From positions 372,001-436,000 of the forward strand of contig JAHBUS010000002.1 in NCBI GenBank assembly GCA_019637955.1: a stretch of DNA of 64,000 nucleotides. Direction: 5' to 3'. The DNA is from Pseudobdellovibrionaceae bacterium (lineage in GTDB: Bacteria; Bdellovibrionota; Bdellovibrionia; Bdellovibrionales; Bdellovibrionaceae). Below are positions 32,781 to 41,578 of this stretch, piece by piece. Position 1 is the stretch's first letter. Each line of letters opens with the position of its first letter. The notes beneath the pieces were generated by a model. The model was not told the DNA's origin. It was given only the letters and a program-made list of their open reading frames with translations, and made no database searches. The position numbers were made by a program, and so were the translations under genes.

Positions 32781-33647
32781 ATGGGTTTTGTCGGTATATT
32801 ACTGGTTTTCGGCTTGGTGTTCGGCGGTTTCATCATCGCCGGCGGTCACATCCACGTGATCTTAAAAGCCGCTCCCATCGAGATGATGATCATCGGTGGT
32901 GCCGCTCTCGGCGCTTACGTGATCGCCAATCCCATGAAGGTCATCAAGATGGGGATCAAGCTCTCCATCAAAGCGATGACATCAAAGGGACCTCAGAAGA
33001 AAGAGTACACCGAACTTCTACAGATGCTCTTCCAACTCTTCCAGCTGTTCCGTAAAGACGGACCCCAGGCGGTGGAGAAGCACATCGAGAATCCCGACAA
33101 ATCGGAGATCTTCACGGCTTACCCCAGCTTCATGAAGAATCACCATGCGGTTCATTATCTTTGCGACACGATGAAAGTGGTTTTCGCGGCAGACTTGTCT
33201 CCTTATGACGTGGACGATCTTTTGAATGACGACTTGAAAGCGATTCACTCCGAAGAGCACATGGCTCAGCACGCGATCCAAGCGGTTGCCGACGGGTTTC
33301 CGGGTCTGGGGATCGTCGCGGCGGTTTTGGGTATCGTGAAAACGATGGGACACTTGACCGAAGGAACCGAAGTCATCGGTAGCCTCATCGGGGCCGCCCT
33401 CGTCGGAACGATGCTCGGGGTTTTTTGCGCCTACGGTTTGATCGGTCCCACCGCCACCAAAATGGCCGCGGACATCGAAGCCGAAGGCCGTTATTTGCAA
33501 GTCATTAAAGCCGCACTGGTTGCTTTGCAGCGCGGTTCGCCTCCGATCGTTTGTATCGAGTACGCTCGCCGTACCATTCAGCCTGAAGAGCGCCCGAGCT
33601 TCGACGAAGCTGACAAGGCGACCAAAGAAATCAAGAAGGCAGCGTAA
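32781..33647 (+). CDS. motA: Flagellar motor stator protein MotA
   Basis: A 288-residue inner-membrane protein, the proton- or sodium-channel stator subunit of the flagellar motor. Four helices are visible: GILLVFGLVFGGFIIAGG, PIEMMIIGGAALGAYVIA, and the pair VADGFPGLGIVAAVLGIVKTMG and SLIGAALVGTMLGVFCAYGLIGP, with the large cytoplasmic loop between. The MotA signature region around GLGIVAAVLGIV is clear. The ATG at 32781 follows AGAGGTGAG. motB follows after 3 bases. Confidence 0.96.
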   Translation: MGFVGILLVFGLVFGGFIIAGGHIHVILKAAPIEMMIIGGAALGAYVIANPMKVIKMGIKLSIKAMTSKGPQKKEYTELLQMLFQLFQLFRKDGPQAVEKHIENPDKSEIFTAYPSFMKNHHAVHYLCDTMKVVFAADLSPYDVDDLLNDDLKAIHSEEHMAQHAIQAVADGFPGLGIVAAVLGIVKTMGHLTEGTEVIGSLIGAALVGTMLGVFCAYGLIGPTATKMAADIEAEGRYLQVIKAALVALQRGSPPIVCIEYARRTIQPEERPSFDEADKATKEIKKAA

Positions 33648-33650
33648 TCC

Positions 33651-34562
33651 ATGGCAGCAGAGAAGAAGGGTCAAACCATCGTTATCAAGAAGATCATCGT
33701 GGCCGGCGCGGGCCACCACGGCGGATCTTGGAAGGTCGCTCTTGCCGACTTCATGACGGCGATGATGGCCTTCTTCCTCGTCATGTGGCTTCTCGGGCAA
33801 ACATCCGAGACCAAGAAAGCCGTGTCGGATTATTTCTCGACGCCCAGCTTGATCGAATACAGTTTTCAAAACTTCGGCGTGGAGATCACGCTCGAAAAAT
33901 TGTTCCTCGATTTCGTGAACGAGCCGCTCAAAGCGTTTGCTTCTTTCATGGAGCCGATGGACAAGACGCCGAACATCATGGATTTCGGCTCGCAGAGCAC
34001 GGTCGCCGCTTTCATGGCCGACAAGCTCTCGGATATCATCGTCGGTAAAAAGAACATGAGCATCGGCTCGGACAAAGTGGACTTCGACATCCTGGACGAT
34101 AAATTCTTCGTTCCCGGAACCGCGATCCCGAACGAGCAGTTCATCACCAACATGGACCGCCTGAAAGCGGTCACGCAAGGTCTGGAAGACTCGATCATCG
34201 ACATCGATGTTCGCCTGTTCTACCAGTCGGTGGAAGGCTCAAATCCCGATCTCGCCAAAAAAGTCGCTCTCGAGCGTTTGGATCTGATCCGCAATAAAAT
34301 CCAGGCCGGTCTTGAGCATCCCACGGTTGAAGTGAAGGGCAATATGTCCGTCACGGGCAAAAAGGGATTCATCGACGGCCAGAGCCAGCGCCCTCCGGGC
34401 ATGATCCACTTCGAGATCAAGCAGAAGGAAGTCAAAGCCAACGGCAAAAAGCCGCGCAAGCTGGAAACCGCGTTCGGCAATCCCGACGACGGCATGGACG
34501 TTTACGACAGCTTCGTGAAGCAGTTGAACGATCAAAAGAAAAAGAAACCCGCGAACCCGTAG
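33651..34562 (+). CDS. motB: Flagellar motor stator protein MotB
   Basis: A 303-residue protein that with MotA forms the stator and anchors it to peptidoglycan. After a basic N-terminus, one helix, [19 protein letters not shown], carries the ion-binding Asp (about residue 33). The C-terminal OmpA-like domain is divergent: the stretch [22 protein letters not shown] and [11 protein letters not shown] correspond to it, but the textbook GHTD motif is not visible. The tail is Lys-rich. A hairpin that terminates the convergent gene lies 17 bases after the stop. Confidence 0.94.
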   Translation: MAAEKKGQTIVIKKIIVAGAGHHGGSWKVALADFMTAMMAFFLVMWLLGQTSETKKAVSDYFSTPSLIEYSFQNFGVEITLEKLFLDFVNEPLKAFASFMEPMDKTPNIMDFGSQSTVAAFMADKLSDIIVGKKNMSIGSDKVDFDILDDKFFVPGTAIPNEQFITNMDRLKAVTQGLEDSIIDIDVRLFYQSVEGSNPDLAKKVALERLDLIRNKIQAGLEHPTVEVKGNMSVTGKKGFIDGQSQRPPGMIHFEIKQKEVKANGKKPRKLETAFGNPDDGMDVYDSFVKQLNDQKKKKPANP

Positions 34563-34575
34563 GGCGCCGCGTTTC

Positions 34576-34593
34576 AAAAAGGTGCCAGGCACC
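34576..34593 (-). terminator. Terminator GGTGCCTGGCACC of the minus-strand TorF-like gene
   Basis: On the minus strand the TAA stop is followed at once by GGTGCCTGGCACC, an exact 6-bp-stem hairpin, then TTTTT. It lies between convergent genes and its mirror form could also slow transcription from motB. Confidence 0.7.
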
Positions 34594-35295
34594 TTAAAAT
34601 TTGGCGGTGGCTTGAAGGAAGAAGTAGAGGCCGCCGCGGCCGTCGAATTGGCCGCTGTTCGAATTGAACGTGTTTCCGACCGCGTAGGTCACTCCCGCCC
34701 ATTCATAGTTGACGAGCGTTTTGACGTCGAAGTAGTTGGAAAAGCCGTCCGCTTTGACCATATTGTACCCGCCGTCGACCGACAACGTCAGGTTGTAGGG
34801 GATTTGCCAGTCGCGTGTGAGCGCGACCCGCGTGGAGGGATCGAGTCCTTCCCAGTTGCTGTTCACCTCGTACAAGAAGTGATACTCATAAATGCGCAAA
34901 TCGATTCCGGTGAGCGCGCCGTTGTTCGAGCCACCCTGGTAGTAGCGATTGAAGGTGTAGCGTGCGGTCAGGTCGGCGTTCGTGGTGAGCACGAATTTAT
35001 AGGCCAGGTACAGACGCAAGTTGAGATTGTCGTCAGTTCCCGGAAGTTTCACGTTCGATCCCCAGAGACCCATCTTGAATTGAGTCCAACGGTAACCCAC
35101 TCCGGCTTGGAGCGCGTAGCCTTTGTCGGTCTGCGTGACTCCGCGTTCGACCCAGTTGGTGGTCAGCCCCGCTTCGCCAAAGATCTTTCCGGGCTGGAGG
35201 CTGTCGCTGGTCTCTTGCGCGTTGGCGCGAATGCAGAATTTCAGTCCGATCAGGATGATCGCACCCGCTAGTAAAAATCGAAGACGAGGATTCAT
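34594..35295 (-). CDS. TorF-type putative outer-membrane porin
   Basis: A 233-residue barrel protein with a signal peptide (to about ANA, residue 26). It shows the pattern of the TorF/TIGR02001 family: GEAGLTTNWVERGVTQTDKGYALQAGVGYRW, FKMGLWGSNVKL, then repeated strands with central charged residues (YLAYKF, RYTFNRYYQGG, YEYHFLYEV), and a terminal Phe (LQATAKF). Function in this family is uncertain. AGGA lies eight bases before the ATG. The gene stands alone, divergent from the exonuclease gene. Confidence 0.83.
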   Translation of the reverse strand: MNPRLRFLLAGAIILIGLKFCIRANAQETSDSLQPGKIFGEAGLTTNWVERGVTQTDKGYALQAGVGYRWTQFKMGLWGSNVKLPGTDDNLNLRLYLAYKFVLTTNADLTARYTFNRYYQGGSNNGALTGIDLRIYEYHFLYEVNSNWEGLDPSTRVALTRDWQIPYNLTLSVDGGYNMVKADGFSNYFDVKTLVNYEWAGVTYAVGNTFNSNSGQFDGRGGLYFFLQATAKF

Positions 35296-35414
35296 CCTCT
35301 TGATCCTATCGAACCCCTTGAAACTCTTGCACTCCTCGCGAAACCGGGGAAGGTGTTCTGGACCTTCGGCCCGCGCTTGCTTAATTTCGCCCCTCGCACT
35401 AGTCTCGGGAACTC

Positions 35415-36239
35415 ATGAATTGGTTGGAACAAAAGCTCTCGGACATCACGCTCATCGCCTTCGACACCGAAACCACCGGCGCGTATCCGCTTGGGGATGA
35501 GGTCGTCGAGTTCGGCGCCGTCAAATGGCGCGGCGGTCAGATCATCGACGAACTGCAAGTCCTGGTAAAGCCCTCGCAGCCGATGACCCCGTTCAACATG
35601 AGCATTCACGGCATCACCAACGAAATGGTCGAGAACTGTCCGCCGATGTCGACGCAAATTCAGAAAATTCGCGACTTCATGTCGGACGGCGTCTTGGTCG
35701 CCCACCATGCGCCGTTTGATATTGGCTTCATGACGGTCGAATTCGAAAAAGCGGGACTTCCGTTTCCGAACGATCCTGTCCTGTGCAGCAGCTTGCTCGC
35801 CCGCCGCTTGATTGAAGAGTCGCCCAATCACAAGTTGCAGACGCTCATCAAAGTTTTGAAAATTGATGGCGGCACCGCGCACCGCGCTCTGGACGATGCG
35901 CGCGCCTGTCTGTACGTGGAGCTCGAGTGCTGGAAACGAGCCGGCGAAGACAAAACCTTGGCCGAGATCTCGAAGCTGCAAGGCAAAGAGCTCAAATGGG
36001 CCGACTACGTCTTGCTGAAAAATCCGTCCAACTTGATCCAGGCGCTCGCGCTCGCGATTCTGCATAAAAAAGATTTCGACATCGTTTACGATGGCGGGAG
36101 CCTTAAAGGGAAAACCCGCCGGATCACTCCCCAAGGGATCGTGCGCAACCCCGATGGCGACTATGTGTCTGCGATTTGCCACATCGACCGTGCCCAAAAG
36201 CGTTTTTACTTGGGTAAGATCTTAGATTTTAGCTCGTAA
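35415..36239 (+). CDS. DnaQ-type 3'-5' exonuclease with C-terminal WYL-like domain
   Basis: A 274-residue protein. Residues about 10-180 form a DEDDh exonuclease: AFDTETTG with catalytic Asp17/Glu19, HHAPFDIGF, and HRALDDAR, similar to DNA polymerase III epsilon. After a helical linker, residues about 210-274 (FDIVYDGGSLKGKTRRITPQGIV ... RFYLGKI) resemble the WYL fold, which in regulators senses nucleic acids or ligands. It may therefore be a nucleic-acid-sensing nuclease rather than the replicative proofreader. The ribosome site is weak. It is monocistronic, followed by a palindromic repeat. Confidence 0.85.
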   Translation: MNWLEQKLSDITLIAFDTETTGAYPLGDEVVEFGAVKWRGGQIIDELQVLVKPSQPMTPFNMSIHGITNEMVENCPPMSTQIQKIRDFMSDGVLVAHHAPFDIGFMTVEFEKAGLPFPNDPVLCSSLLARRLIEESPNHKLQTLIKVLKIDGGTAHRALDDARACLYVELECWKRAGEDKTLAEISKLQGKELKWADYVLLKNPSNLIQALALAILHKKDFDIVYDGGSLKGKTRRITPQGIVRNPDGDYVSAICHIDRAQKRFYLGKILDFSS

Positions 36240-36243
36240 CGCC

Positions 36244-36284
36244 TCCTGCGATCTGTTGGCCCGTGGCGCTTCCGGCGCCTCTCT
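36244..36284. repeat. Single copy of the dispersed 45-bp palindromic repeat
   Basis: CTCCTGCGATCTGTTGG followed by CCCGTGGCGCTTCCGGCGCC (36260-36279) and TCTCT. It aligns along its whole length with the inverse of the array unit at 42941-43115 (CCTGCGCTCTGT then the GGCGCC palindrome), so the repeat unit is longer than the palindrome alone. It lies 4 bases after the exonuclease stop. Confidence 0.8.
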
Positions 36285-36389
36285 CTTCGGGATTCTCAAC
36301 CTGTTTTCAGTTAGAAATGACCCCGGCTGGTGCTTGAACTTTGGGCTCGAGAACGGGAAAAAGGGCCTCTTTTTTGAGGAGCTTTTTCG

Positions 36390-36896
36390 ATGAAACGCTT
36401 GGTCTCCATCTCGTTACTGGCTTTGATTTTTTCGGTGCTTTCGCTCGCGGCGGCTTTGGCTGATGCCTGTCCCCTCGGCCCGCGCGAAACCGAACTCTCG
36501 CTCGCGCGCGTGATGCGCAATTTTGGCCGCGGCACCATGCAGGCCAGCACGTCCATTCAGCGCGGGACTCGCGACGCCGGTGACGTGACCGAGGCGATGT
36601 TCAAGGCTTCGATCGACGGTTTGGCGATGGCGCAATCTTGCGTGGAGGCGGCGTTGACCGTGAACACCCGCGAGATGCTCCCGCTCAAGGCGCGTGACCT
36701 GAGCGGCGCGGCTCTTGATTCTTACATGGTGAAGTACCACGCCCTGATGCGCGAATTCGCGGTGATCTTGAACGATTTCCGCAACGAGTTCATCAAGCAG
36801 TCCGAACTCGCCGTCGGTCAGCGCGACTTCGGCGCGGCCGCGGCTCTCGAAAAAACCATGAATGAAAAAGTGAATGAGGCGCACGGCCTTCTTTAA
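36390..36896 (+). CDS. Small exported helical protein, unknown
   Basis: A 168-residue protein with a signal peptide (to about ALA, residue 24) and a helical mature part (MFKASIDGLAMAQSCVEAALTVNT, YHALMREFAVILNDFRNEFIKQ), arranged like a small periplasmic helical bundle of the cytochrome b562 type, though no heme ligands were identified. GAGGAG precedes the ATG by eight bases. Its stop and that of the convergent lspA gene share the palindrome TTAA. No family recognised. Confidence 0.75.
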   Translation: MKRLVSISLLALIFSVLSLAAALADACPLGPRETELSLARVMRNFGRGTMQASTSIQRGTRDAGDVTEAMFKASIDGLAMAQSCVEAALTVNTREMLPLKARDLSGAALDSYMVKYHALMREFAVILNDFRNEFIKQSELAVGQRDFGAAAALEKTMNEKVNEAHGLL

Positions 36897-37846
36897 GTCT
36901 TCTCTGAAGGCTCGATGATTTCGGGCTCGGGGTGATCGAACCCGGGCTGTAAGCGCACCATCGTCTGGCGCAAATGCGCCGCCAATTGTTCGAGATTCTT
37001 AAACTCATCCTTCGTGCGCAGTTTGAAATTGCGCAGTTCGTTCGGATTTTTACCGGCTTCGGTCATTTCTTGGATGTAGCGTTCAAACGCGTAAATCGGG
37101 CCCGCGATTTTATGCGAGATGATTTTGCCGACGGCGAAAAGGCCCACCGAAAAGCCGATGCAAACCAGCGCGAAGGTCAGCGCGAAGGGGATCAAGAACT
37201 TGTCGAGCAAGATCGGGTTGTTGCCGACGAGCTCTAAAATCGTCACGCGCAGGTAGGTGTAGCTGAAGACCATGGTCACGAGGCTGATCCCCAGTCCCAC
37301 GCCGAGCAGCAAGAAGCAGTACTTCAATTGAAAGTGCGGATTGATCCAATACACTTTGCGCGCGTTGTTCTCGGGCCAAAGAAGTTCGCCATCGCGGATG
37401 ATCGCGGTGACGATCAAGCCGTAACCCACCCACTGGAGCGCATCGGCCAGGTTGAAGGCCGGTGAAGCCATGTTCGGAGGGCCGAGGATGATGAAATCCA
37501 CGACGTGGCCCCAGATGATACGGTCGGAAACGTTGCCGAGAATCCCGCCGAGCAGGATCGACATGCCCGTGCGCAACGTGAGGCTCTTGATCGGAAGCAG
37601 GTACTGGATCAAAGCGTAGGTGCAAACCAAGAATGCGCCGCCGGTCGAAAGCGAAACGATGCGCAAGACGGGCGGGAGGTCCGCGAACAATCCAAGCATG
37701 GCACCCGGATTGTGGTGCAATGAAAAATGCAGCCATCCATAGGACAGGACGCCGGGAATGTCGAGGGCCCAGAGTTTGGTCAATCGGTCCACGGCCCACG
37801 TGGCGATCAGCGGCAGAAATACGAGCGTCCATTCTTTTCGAGTCAT
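36893..37846 (-). CDS. lspA: Lipoprotein signal peptidase II fused to a two-helix HAMP module
   Basis: 317 residues, twice the usual LspA length. Residues about 1-155 are a complete aspartic peptidase that cleaves prolipoprotein signal peptides: DRLTK, NPGAMLGLF, GGILGNVSDRIIWGHVVDFI with catalytic Asp108, and FNLADA with catalytic Asp135. Two further membrane helices follow (about 175-197 and 217-240), then a HAMP domain (about 241-295, SHKIAGPIYAFERYIQEM ... KDEFKNLEQLA), with no kinase or other output. It lies 7 bases downstream of a diguanylate cyclase gene. The fusion suggests signal-dependent control, or a scaffold; neither is shown. Confidence 0.9.
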   Translation of the reverse strand: MTRKEWTLVFLPLIATWAVDRLTKLWALDIPGVLSYGWLHFSLHHNPGAMLGLFADLPPVLRIVSLSTGGAFLVCTYALIQYLLPIKSLTLRTGMSILLGGILGNVSDRIIWGHVVDFIILGPPNMASPAFNLADALQWVGYGLIVTAIIRDGELLWPENNARKVYWINPHFQLKYCFLLLGVGLGISLVTMVFSYTYLRVTILELVGNNPILLDKFLIPFALTFALVCIGFSVGLFAVGKIISHKIAGPIYAFERYIQEMTEAGKNPNELRNFKLRTKDEFKNLEQLAAHLRQTMVRLQPGFDHPEPEIIEPSEKT

Positions 37847-37853
37847 GATTGGA

Positions 37854-38753
37854 TCAGTCTATCCTTGAGTTCTTCGTCGCCGCAATCACAGTTCGGTTGC
37901 GACCTTGACTCTTGGCCGAATAGAGAGCCGTGTCGGCATGGGCCAGAAGCTCTTCATAGCTGGTGCTCGGGTCCGGAAAGCAAGAAACGCCTAGACTGAT
38001 CGTCACGGCAGATTCGGCCTCGACCTTTTTGCGCAGGCGCTCTGAAATTTCGAAAGCCGTTTTTAAATCCGTTTCTTGCAGCACGATGCAAAATTCATCG
38101 CCGCCGTAGCGACAGATGCAGTCAAAGGTCCGGAGAGAGTCGCGCAAAATTTGGGCGATCTGCTTGAGCACGGCATCGCCGCCCAGGTGCCCGGCGTTGT
38201 CGTTGCGAATCTTGAACCCGTCGACGTCGGCCATGACGACCGACAGAGGGCGCTGCTGTCTTTGCGCGCGGTCCAGTTCTTTGGCGAGCCGCTGCTGCAG
38301 GTATCTATAATTATAGAGTCCGGTGAGCGCGTCGGTCGCCGAAAGCTGTTCGAGATGCGATTTCTGTTTGAGAAGTTCGTGAATTTGCTGCGCTTCTTTG
38401 ATCTGCAAAATCAAGGTCGAAGGCTCCCAAGGTTTTTGCAGAACCTTGTGCACAAGATTGGTCTCGAGCGAATCGACGAGCGAGTTCAAGTTGAGCGCTC
38501 CCGAGATCAGGACCCGCGCGGTGGTGGGCGAGAGCGTTTGCAATTCGCGAAAAAAATCGAGGCTGGTGCCTTCAGCCAGATGAAGGTCGATAAGCGCCAT
38601 ATCGAATTTTTTTTGTCGAATGAGAGTTCTTGCTTGGGTGAGGTCTTGCACGAGACTCAGATCGAACTCGTGACGCAAAAGACGTTCGAGCGCCGATAGA
38701 ACCATCGGATCGTCATCGACCACCAAGAGGAAGGCTTTCTTTGCTTCACCCAC
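37854..38753 (-). CDS. Receiver-GGDEF diguanylate cyclase
   Basis: A 299-residue soluble response regulator that should make cyclic di-GMP when phosphorylated. The receiver domain has DDD at 13-15, phospho-acceptor Asp56 (LIDLHLAEG) and Lys in LQKPW; the GGDEF domain (about 140-295) has intact GGDEF (217-221) and, five residues before it, RTFD (208-211), a product-inhibition I-site. So it is predicted active and feedback-controlled. The start is GTG at 38753, 23 bases from the divergent PBP4 start, with no Shine-Dalgarno visible. It is probably cotranscribed with lspA. Confidence 0.92.
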   Translation of the reverse strand: MGEAKKAFLLVVDDDPMVLSALERLLRHEFDLSLVQDLTQARTLIRQKKFDMALIDLHLAEGTSLDFFRELQTLSPTTARVLISGALNLNSLVDSLETNLVHKVLQKPWEPSTLILQIKEAQQIHELLKQKSHLEQLSATDALTGLYNYRYLQQRLAKELDRAQRQQRPLSVVMADVDGFKIRNDNAGHLGGDAVLKQIAQILRDSLRTFDCICRYGGDEFCIVLQETDLKTAFEISERLRKKVEAESAVTISLGVSCFPDPSTSYEELLAHADTALYSAKSQGRNRTVIAATKNSRID

Positions 38754-38776
38754 CGAAAAAGAATAGCATTGAGTCT

Positions 38777-40156
38777 ATGCTGAAAACATCATCTATCTTT
38801 TGTGCCATCTTGGTTCTGAGTTCCTCGTTGTGGGCGGCGGATTTTGATGACGCCGCGGTCGAGAAGGCCCTGCGTCCGTTGGGAGATTGGAAATCGAAGA
38901 CGACAATTTACATCGCCGAAAATCCCGGCAAAATTCTTTATCAAAATCAGGGCACGAAGGAGTTGATCCCCGCGTCGGTCACCAAAATCCTGACGGCCGG
39001 CGCCGTGCTGAAGCATTTTCCTCCGGGCACGAAGCTCAAAACGCAGATCTACATGGCGGGCAAAGATCTTTACCTCAAGGGCGGCGGTGATCCTGGATTC
39101 GTCTCCGAGACGATGTGGTTTTTGGTGAATCAATTCACGCGCGCGCAGATTCAAACGATTGAGGGCGATATCGTGGTTGACGACACGCTCTTTGACTCGC
39201 TCCGCTTCGATCCCAGCCGCCAAAAAGAGCGTGTCGACCGCGCTTACGATGCGCCGACCAGCGCGATGTCGTTCAATTGGAATTCAATCAACGTTTTTAT
39301 CCGTCCCGGAAAGTCGGCGGGCGAGCCGGCTTCGGTTTTTTTGGATCCCGAAAACGAATACACCACCCTGCGCGCGAGCGTGCAAACCGTCGCGGGTTCC
39401 GGCAACGAGCTGATCGTGGACCGAGATGAAACGAAAACCGGAGATCTGTTGATCGTCAAGGGCAAGATCGGCGTGAATTCGAAGGAAATCGCGGTCTTTA
39501 AAAACATCACCAAGCCCGAACTCTGGGCGGGCGCGCAGCTCAAGTCATTTTTGAAGCAGCGGGGAATCGACGTGAAGGGCAAGATCCGCGCGGGCACCTT
39601 GCCCGAGAGCGCGAAACTCGTGGCCGAAGCCGAGAGCAAGCCCATCGAGCAGATGGTGGCCGATATGAATAAATTCTCGAATAACTACGTTGCCGAAATG
39701 TTGACCAAAAATCTGGGCGCCATTCAGGGGCCCCCCGGAACCATCACCCGCGGGATCGAAGTGATTCGCGAGTACGTGAAAAGTTTGGGCGTGGACGCCA
39801 CCGAAGCGCAGATTTTCAATCCTTCGGGGCTCACGCGCACCAACCGTCTGAGTGGACGAGCCCTTTGGCGGGTCCTGTGGGACCTGCATTCGCAGCTGAT
39901 GTACGAGCCGGAGTTTCTCACCTCGCTCCCGATCGCGGGCGTGGACGGCACTTTGAAGAAGCGCATGAAGGGCAGCCCGGCCGAACGTTGGGTTCGCGCC
40001 AAGACCGGATACCTGGACGGGGTCGTGTCTTTGGCCGGGTATGCTGGACGCAAGGATGGAAGAGTGATTCCCTTCGTTTTGATTTACAACGGATCTGCCG
40101 ATGAGTCCAAAGTGCGAAACGCATTTGATGATGTCATGAAGGTGTTGGTCAAATAA
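38777..40156 (+). CDS. dacB: PBP4-family D-alanyl-D-alanine carboxypeptidase/endopeptidase (S13)
   Basis: A 459-residue exported peptidoglycan enzyme that trims terminal D-Ala or cleaves cross-links in the periplasm. Signal peptide to about Ala21; active-site motifs in order are SVTK (Ser67/Lys70), SNN (in NKFSNNYVAEML) and KTG (in RAKTGYLDG), with the family's inserted domains between the first two. In Bdellovibrio bacteriovorus, PBP4-like enzymes of this family are secreted into prey to round the cell; this homologue could act so, or on the cell's own wall. The next gene, a lytic transglycosylase, follows with no gap. Confidence 0.94.
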   Translation: MLKTSSIFCAILVLSSSLWAADFDDAAVEKALRPLGDWKSKTTIYIAENPGKILYQNQGTKELIPASVTKILTAGAVLKHFPPGTKLKTQIYMAGKDLYLKGGGDPGFVSETMWFLVNQFTRAQIQTIEGDIVVDDTLFDSLRFDPSRQKERVDRAYDAPTSAMSFNWNSINVFIRPGKSAGEPASVFLDPENEYTTLRASVQTVAGSGNELIVDRDETKTGDLLIVKGKIGVNSKEIAVFKNITKPELWAGAQLKSFLKQRGIDVKGKIRAGTLPESAKLVAEAESKPIEQMVADMNKFSNNYVAEMLTKNLGAIQGPPGTITRGIEVIREYVKSLGVDATEAQIFNPSGLTRTNRLSGRALWRVLWDLHSQLMYEPEFLTSLPIAGVDGTLKKRMKGSPAERWVRAKTGYLDGVVSLAGYAGRKDGRVIPFVLIYNGSADESKVRNAFDDVMKVLVK

Positions 40157-41578
40157 ATGAAGAGATTCAATCTAGGCAGTGCTTTGCTCTCGTTGGCTGT
40201 GTCTTTGGTTTTTGTTTCCGCGCGCGCGCATGATGATGCCGCGATGGTGGAGCGTGAACCTGCGGAGGTTCCCGCGTCGATCGCGCTCCCTGAGCCGACG
40301 GGTGATGCCGAAATCGCGACCGACACGCCCGTCACGCACGAGGCCATCGAGGGTGATCAGTCCCTGACGAGTTCGCGTCCTTGGCGCGCGCCCGAGTATT
40401 TGAATCAAACCTCGCAGCTCGGCTGGAATGAAGCGGCTTTCGCCGTCCCCAAGGGACTCGAGACGCAAGTGAATTTCTGGGTCGATATTTACAGCAAATA
40501 CACGACCGATCAGGGCGTTTTGCACGACAGCGAGTACATCGATCTCGTGTATGAGGTTTTGGACTTCACGTACATTTCGAGCCGCGCCGACCTGAACGGC
40601 TTTCAAAAAGAGCGCATGAAAATCAAGATGGTCAAAGACGCCAAGAAGCGCGTGATCGACATGCTCAAGCGCTTTGAAACCGTGACCGACGCGACCACTT
40701 TGCCTGAGAACGAGAAGAAGGCCTGGGATTATTTCACCAAGATCGAAGGCAAGAAAAAGTTTAAAGAGGCGACAAGCAATTCGCGTTTACGATTTCAGCT
40801 GGGCCAGCGCGATCGGATCGTCCAGGGCGTGTTCTTCTCGGGCCGTTATCTTGAGGAGTTTGAGAAGATTTTTAAAGACGCCGGATTGCCGATCGAGCTG
40901 ACACGCTTGGTGTTCGTCGAGAGTTCGTTCAACGTACTCGCGCGCTCGAAGGTCGGCGCCAGTGGTCTGTGGCAGATCATGCGCTACACCGGCAAACCTT
41001 ACATGATGATCAACGACGCGATCGACAAACGCAATCACCCCACCGAAGCCACCAAGCTCGCGGCCAAGCTCCTACGCAACAACTACCAAATGCTGCAGGC
41101 CTGGCCTTTGGCGGTCACCGGCTACAATCACGGACCGAGCGGCGTTTTGAAGCTGACCAAATTGTACAAGTCCCGCGAATTGGGCGATCTCACGCAAAAC
41201 AACGGTTCGAAGAAACGCCTGGGGTTTGCTTCGCGCAATTTCTATGCAAGTTTCTTGGCGATTCTGGAAGTCGAGAAGAATGCGCCGAAGTATTTCGGTA
41301 CGGTTCAATGGTCAAATCCCTTGGGAGCTTCGGATCTCGTGCTCCCGAAACCCTTGACCTACACCAAGCTGCTCGAGTGGTTTGATGGTGACGACCACAA
41401 GGCGCAGATTTTCAATCCGCACATCACGTCGCTCACGCGCAAGGGAAAAAAGACTTTGCCGAAAGGGGCGGTGATCTCAGTGCCCCAAAATAAAGAGGGC
41501 GAGGTCCGTGAAGCCCTCGCCCAGCCTGAAATCGTTCGTAAAAAAGGTCAGAAGGCCGCTTCGTCCAACGATCTGTAA
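40157..41578 (+). CDS. Exported lytic murein transglycosylase, MltD/Slt-like
   Basis: A 473-residue protein with a signal peptide (to about ARA, residue 24), a polar N-terminal region, and a goose-type lysozyme/SLT domain (about 235-345): FVESSFNVLARSKVGASGLWQIMRYTG with the catalytic Glu at about 255, and LAVTGYNHGPSGV. It cleaves glycan strands with formation of 1,6-anhydroMurNAc. There is no LysM motif that I could see. Start directly follows the PBP4 stop, so the two wall enzymes are made together; the 3' end overlaps the convergent M14 gene by 31 bp. Confidence 0.91.
   Translation: MKRFNLGSALLSLAVSLVFVSARAHDDAAMVEREPAEVPASIALPEPTGDAEIATDTPVTHEAIEGDQSLTSSRPWRAPEYLNQTSQLGWNEAAFAVPKGLETQVNFWVDIYSKYTTDQGVLHDSEYIDLVYEVLDFTYISSRADLNGFQKERMKIKMVKDAKKRVIDMLKRFETVTDATTLPENEKKAWDYFTKIEGKKKFKEATSNSRLRFQLGQRDRIVQGVFFSGRYLEEFEKIFKDAGLPIELTRLVFVESSFNVLARSKVGASGLWQIMRYTGKPYMMINDAIDKRNHPTEATKLAAKLLRNNYQMLQAWPLAVTGYNHGPSGVLKLTKLYKSRELGDLTQNNGSKKRLGFASRNFYASFLAILEVEKNAPKYFGTVQWSNPLGASDLVLPKPLTYTKLLEWFDGDDHKAQIFNPHITSLTRKGKKTLPKGAVISVPQNKEGEVREALAQPEIVRKKGQKAASSNDL

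Noticed and set aside
33018-34178. Antisense 386-codon frame across motA/motB.
   Set aside because: It is a shadow of two well-recognised stator genes and has no ribosome site or family resemblance.
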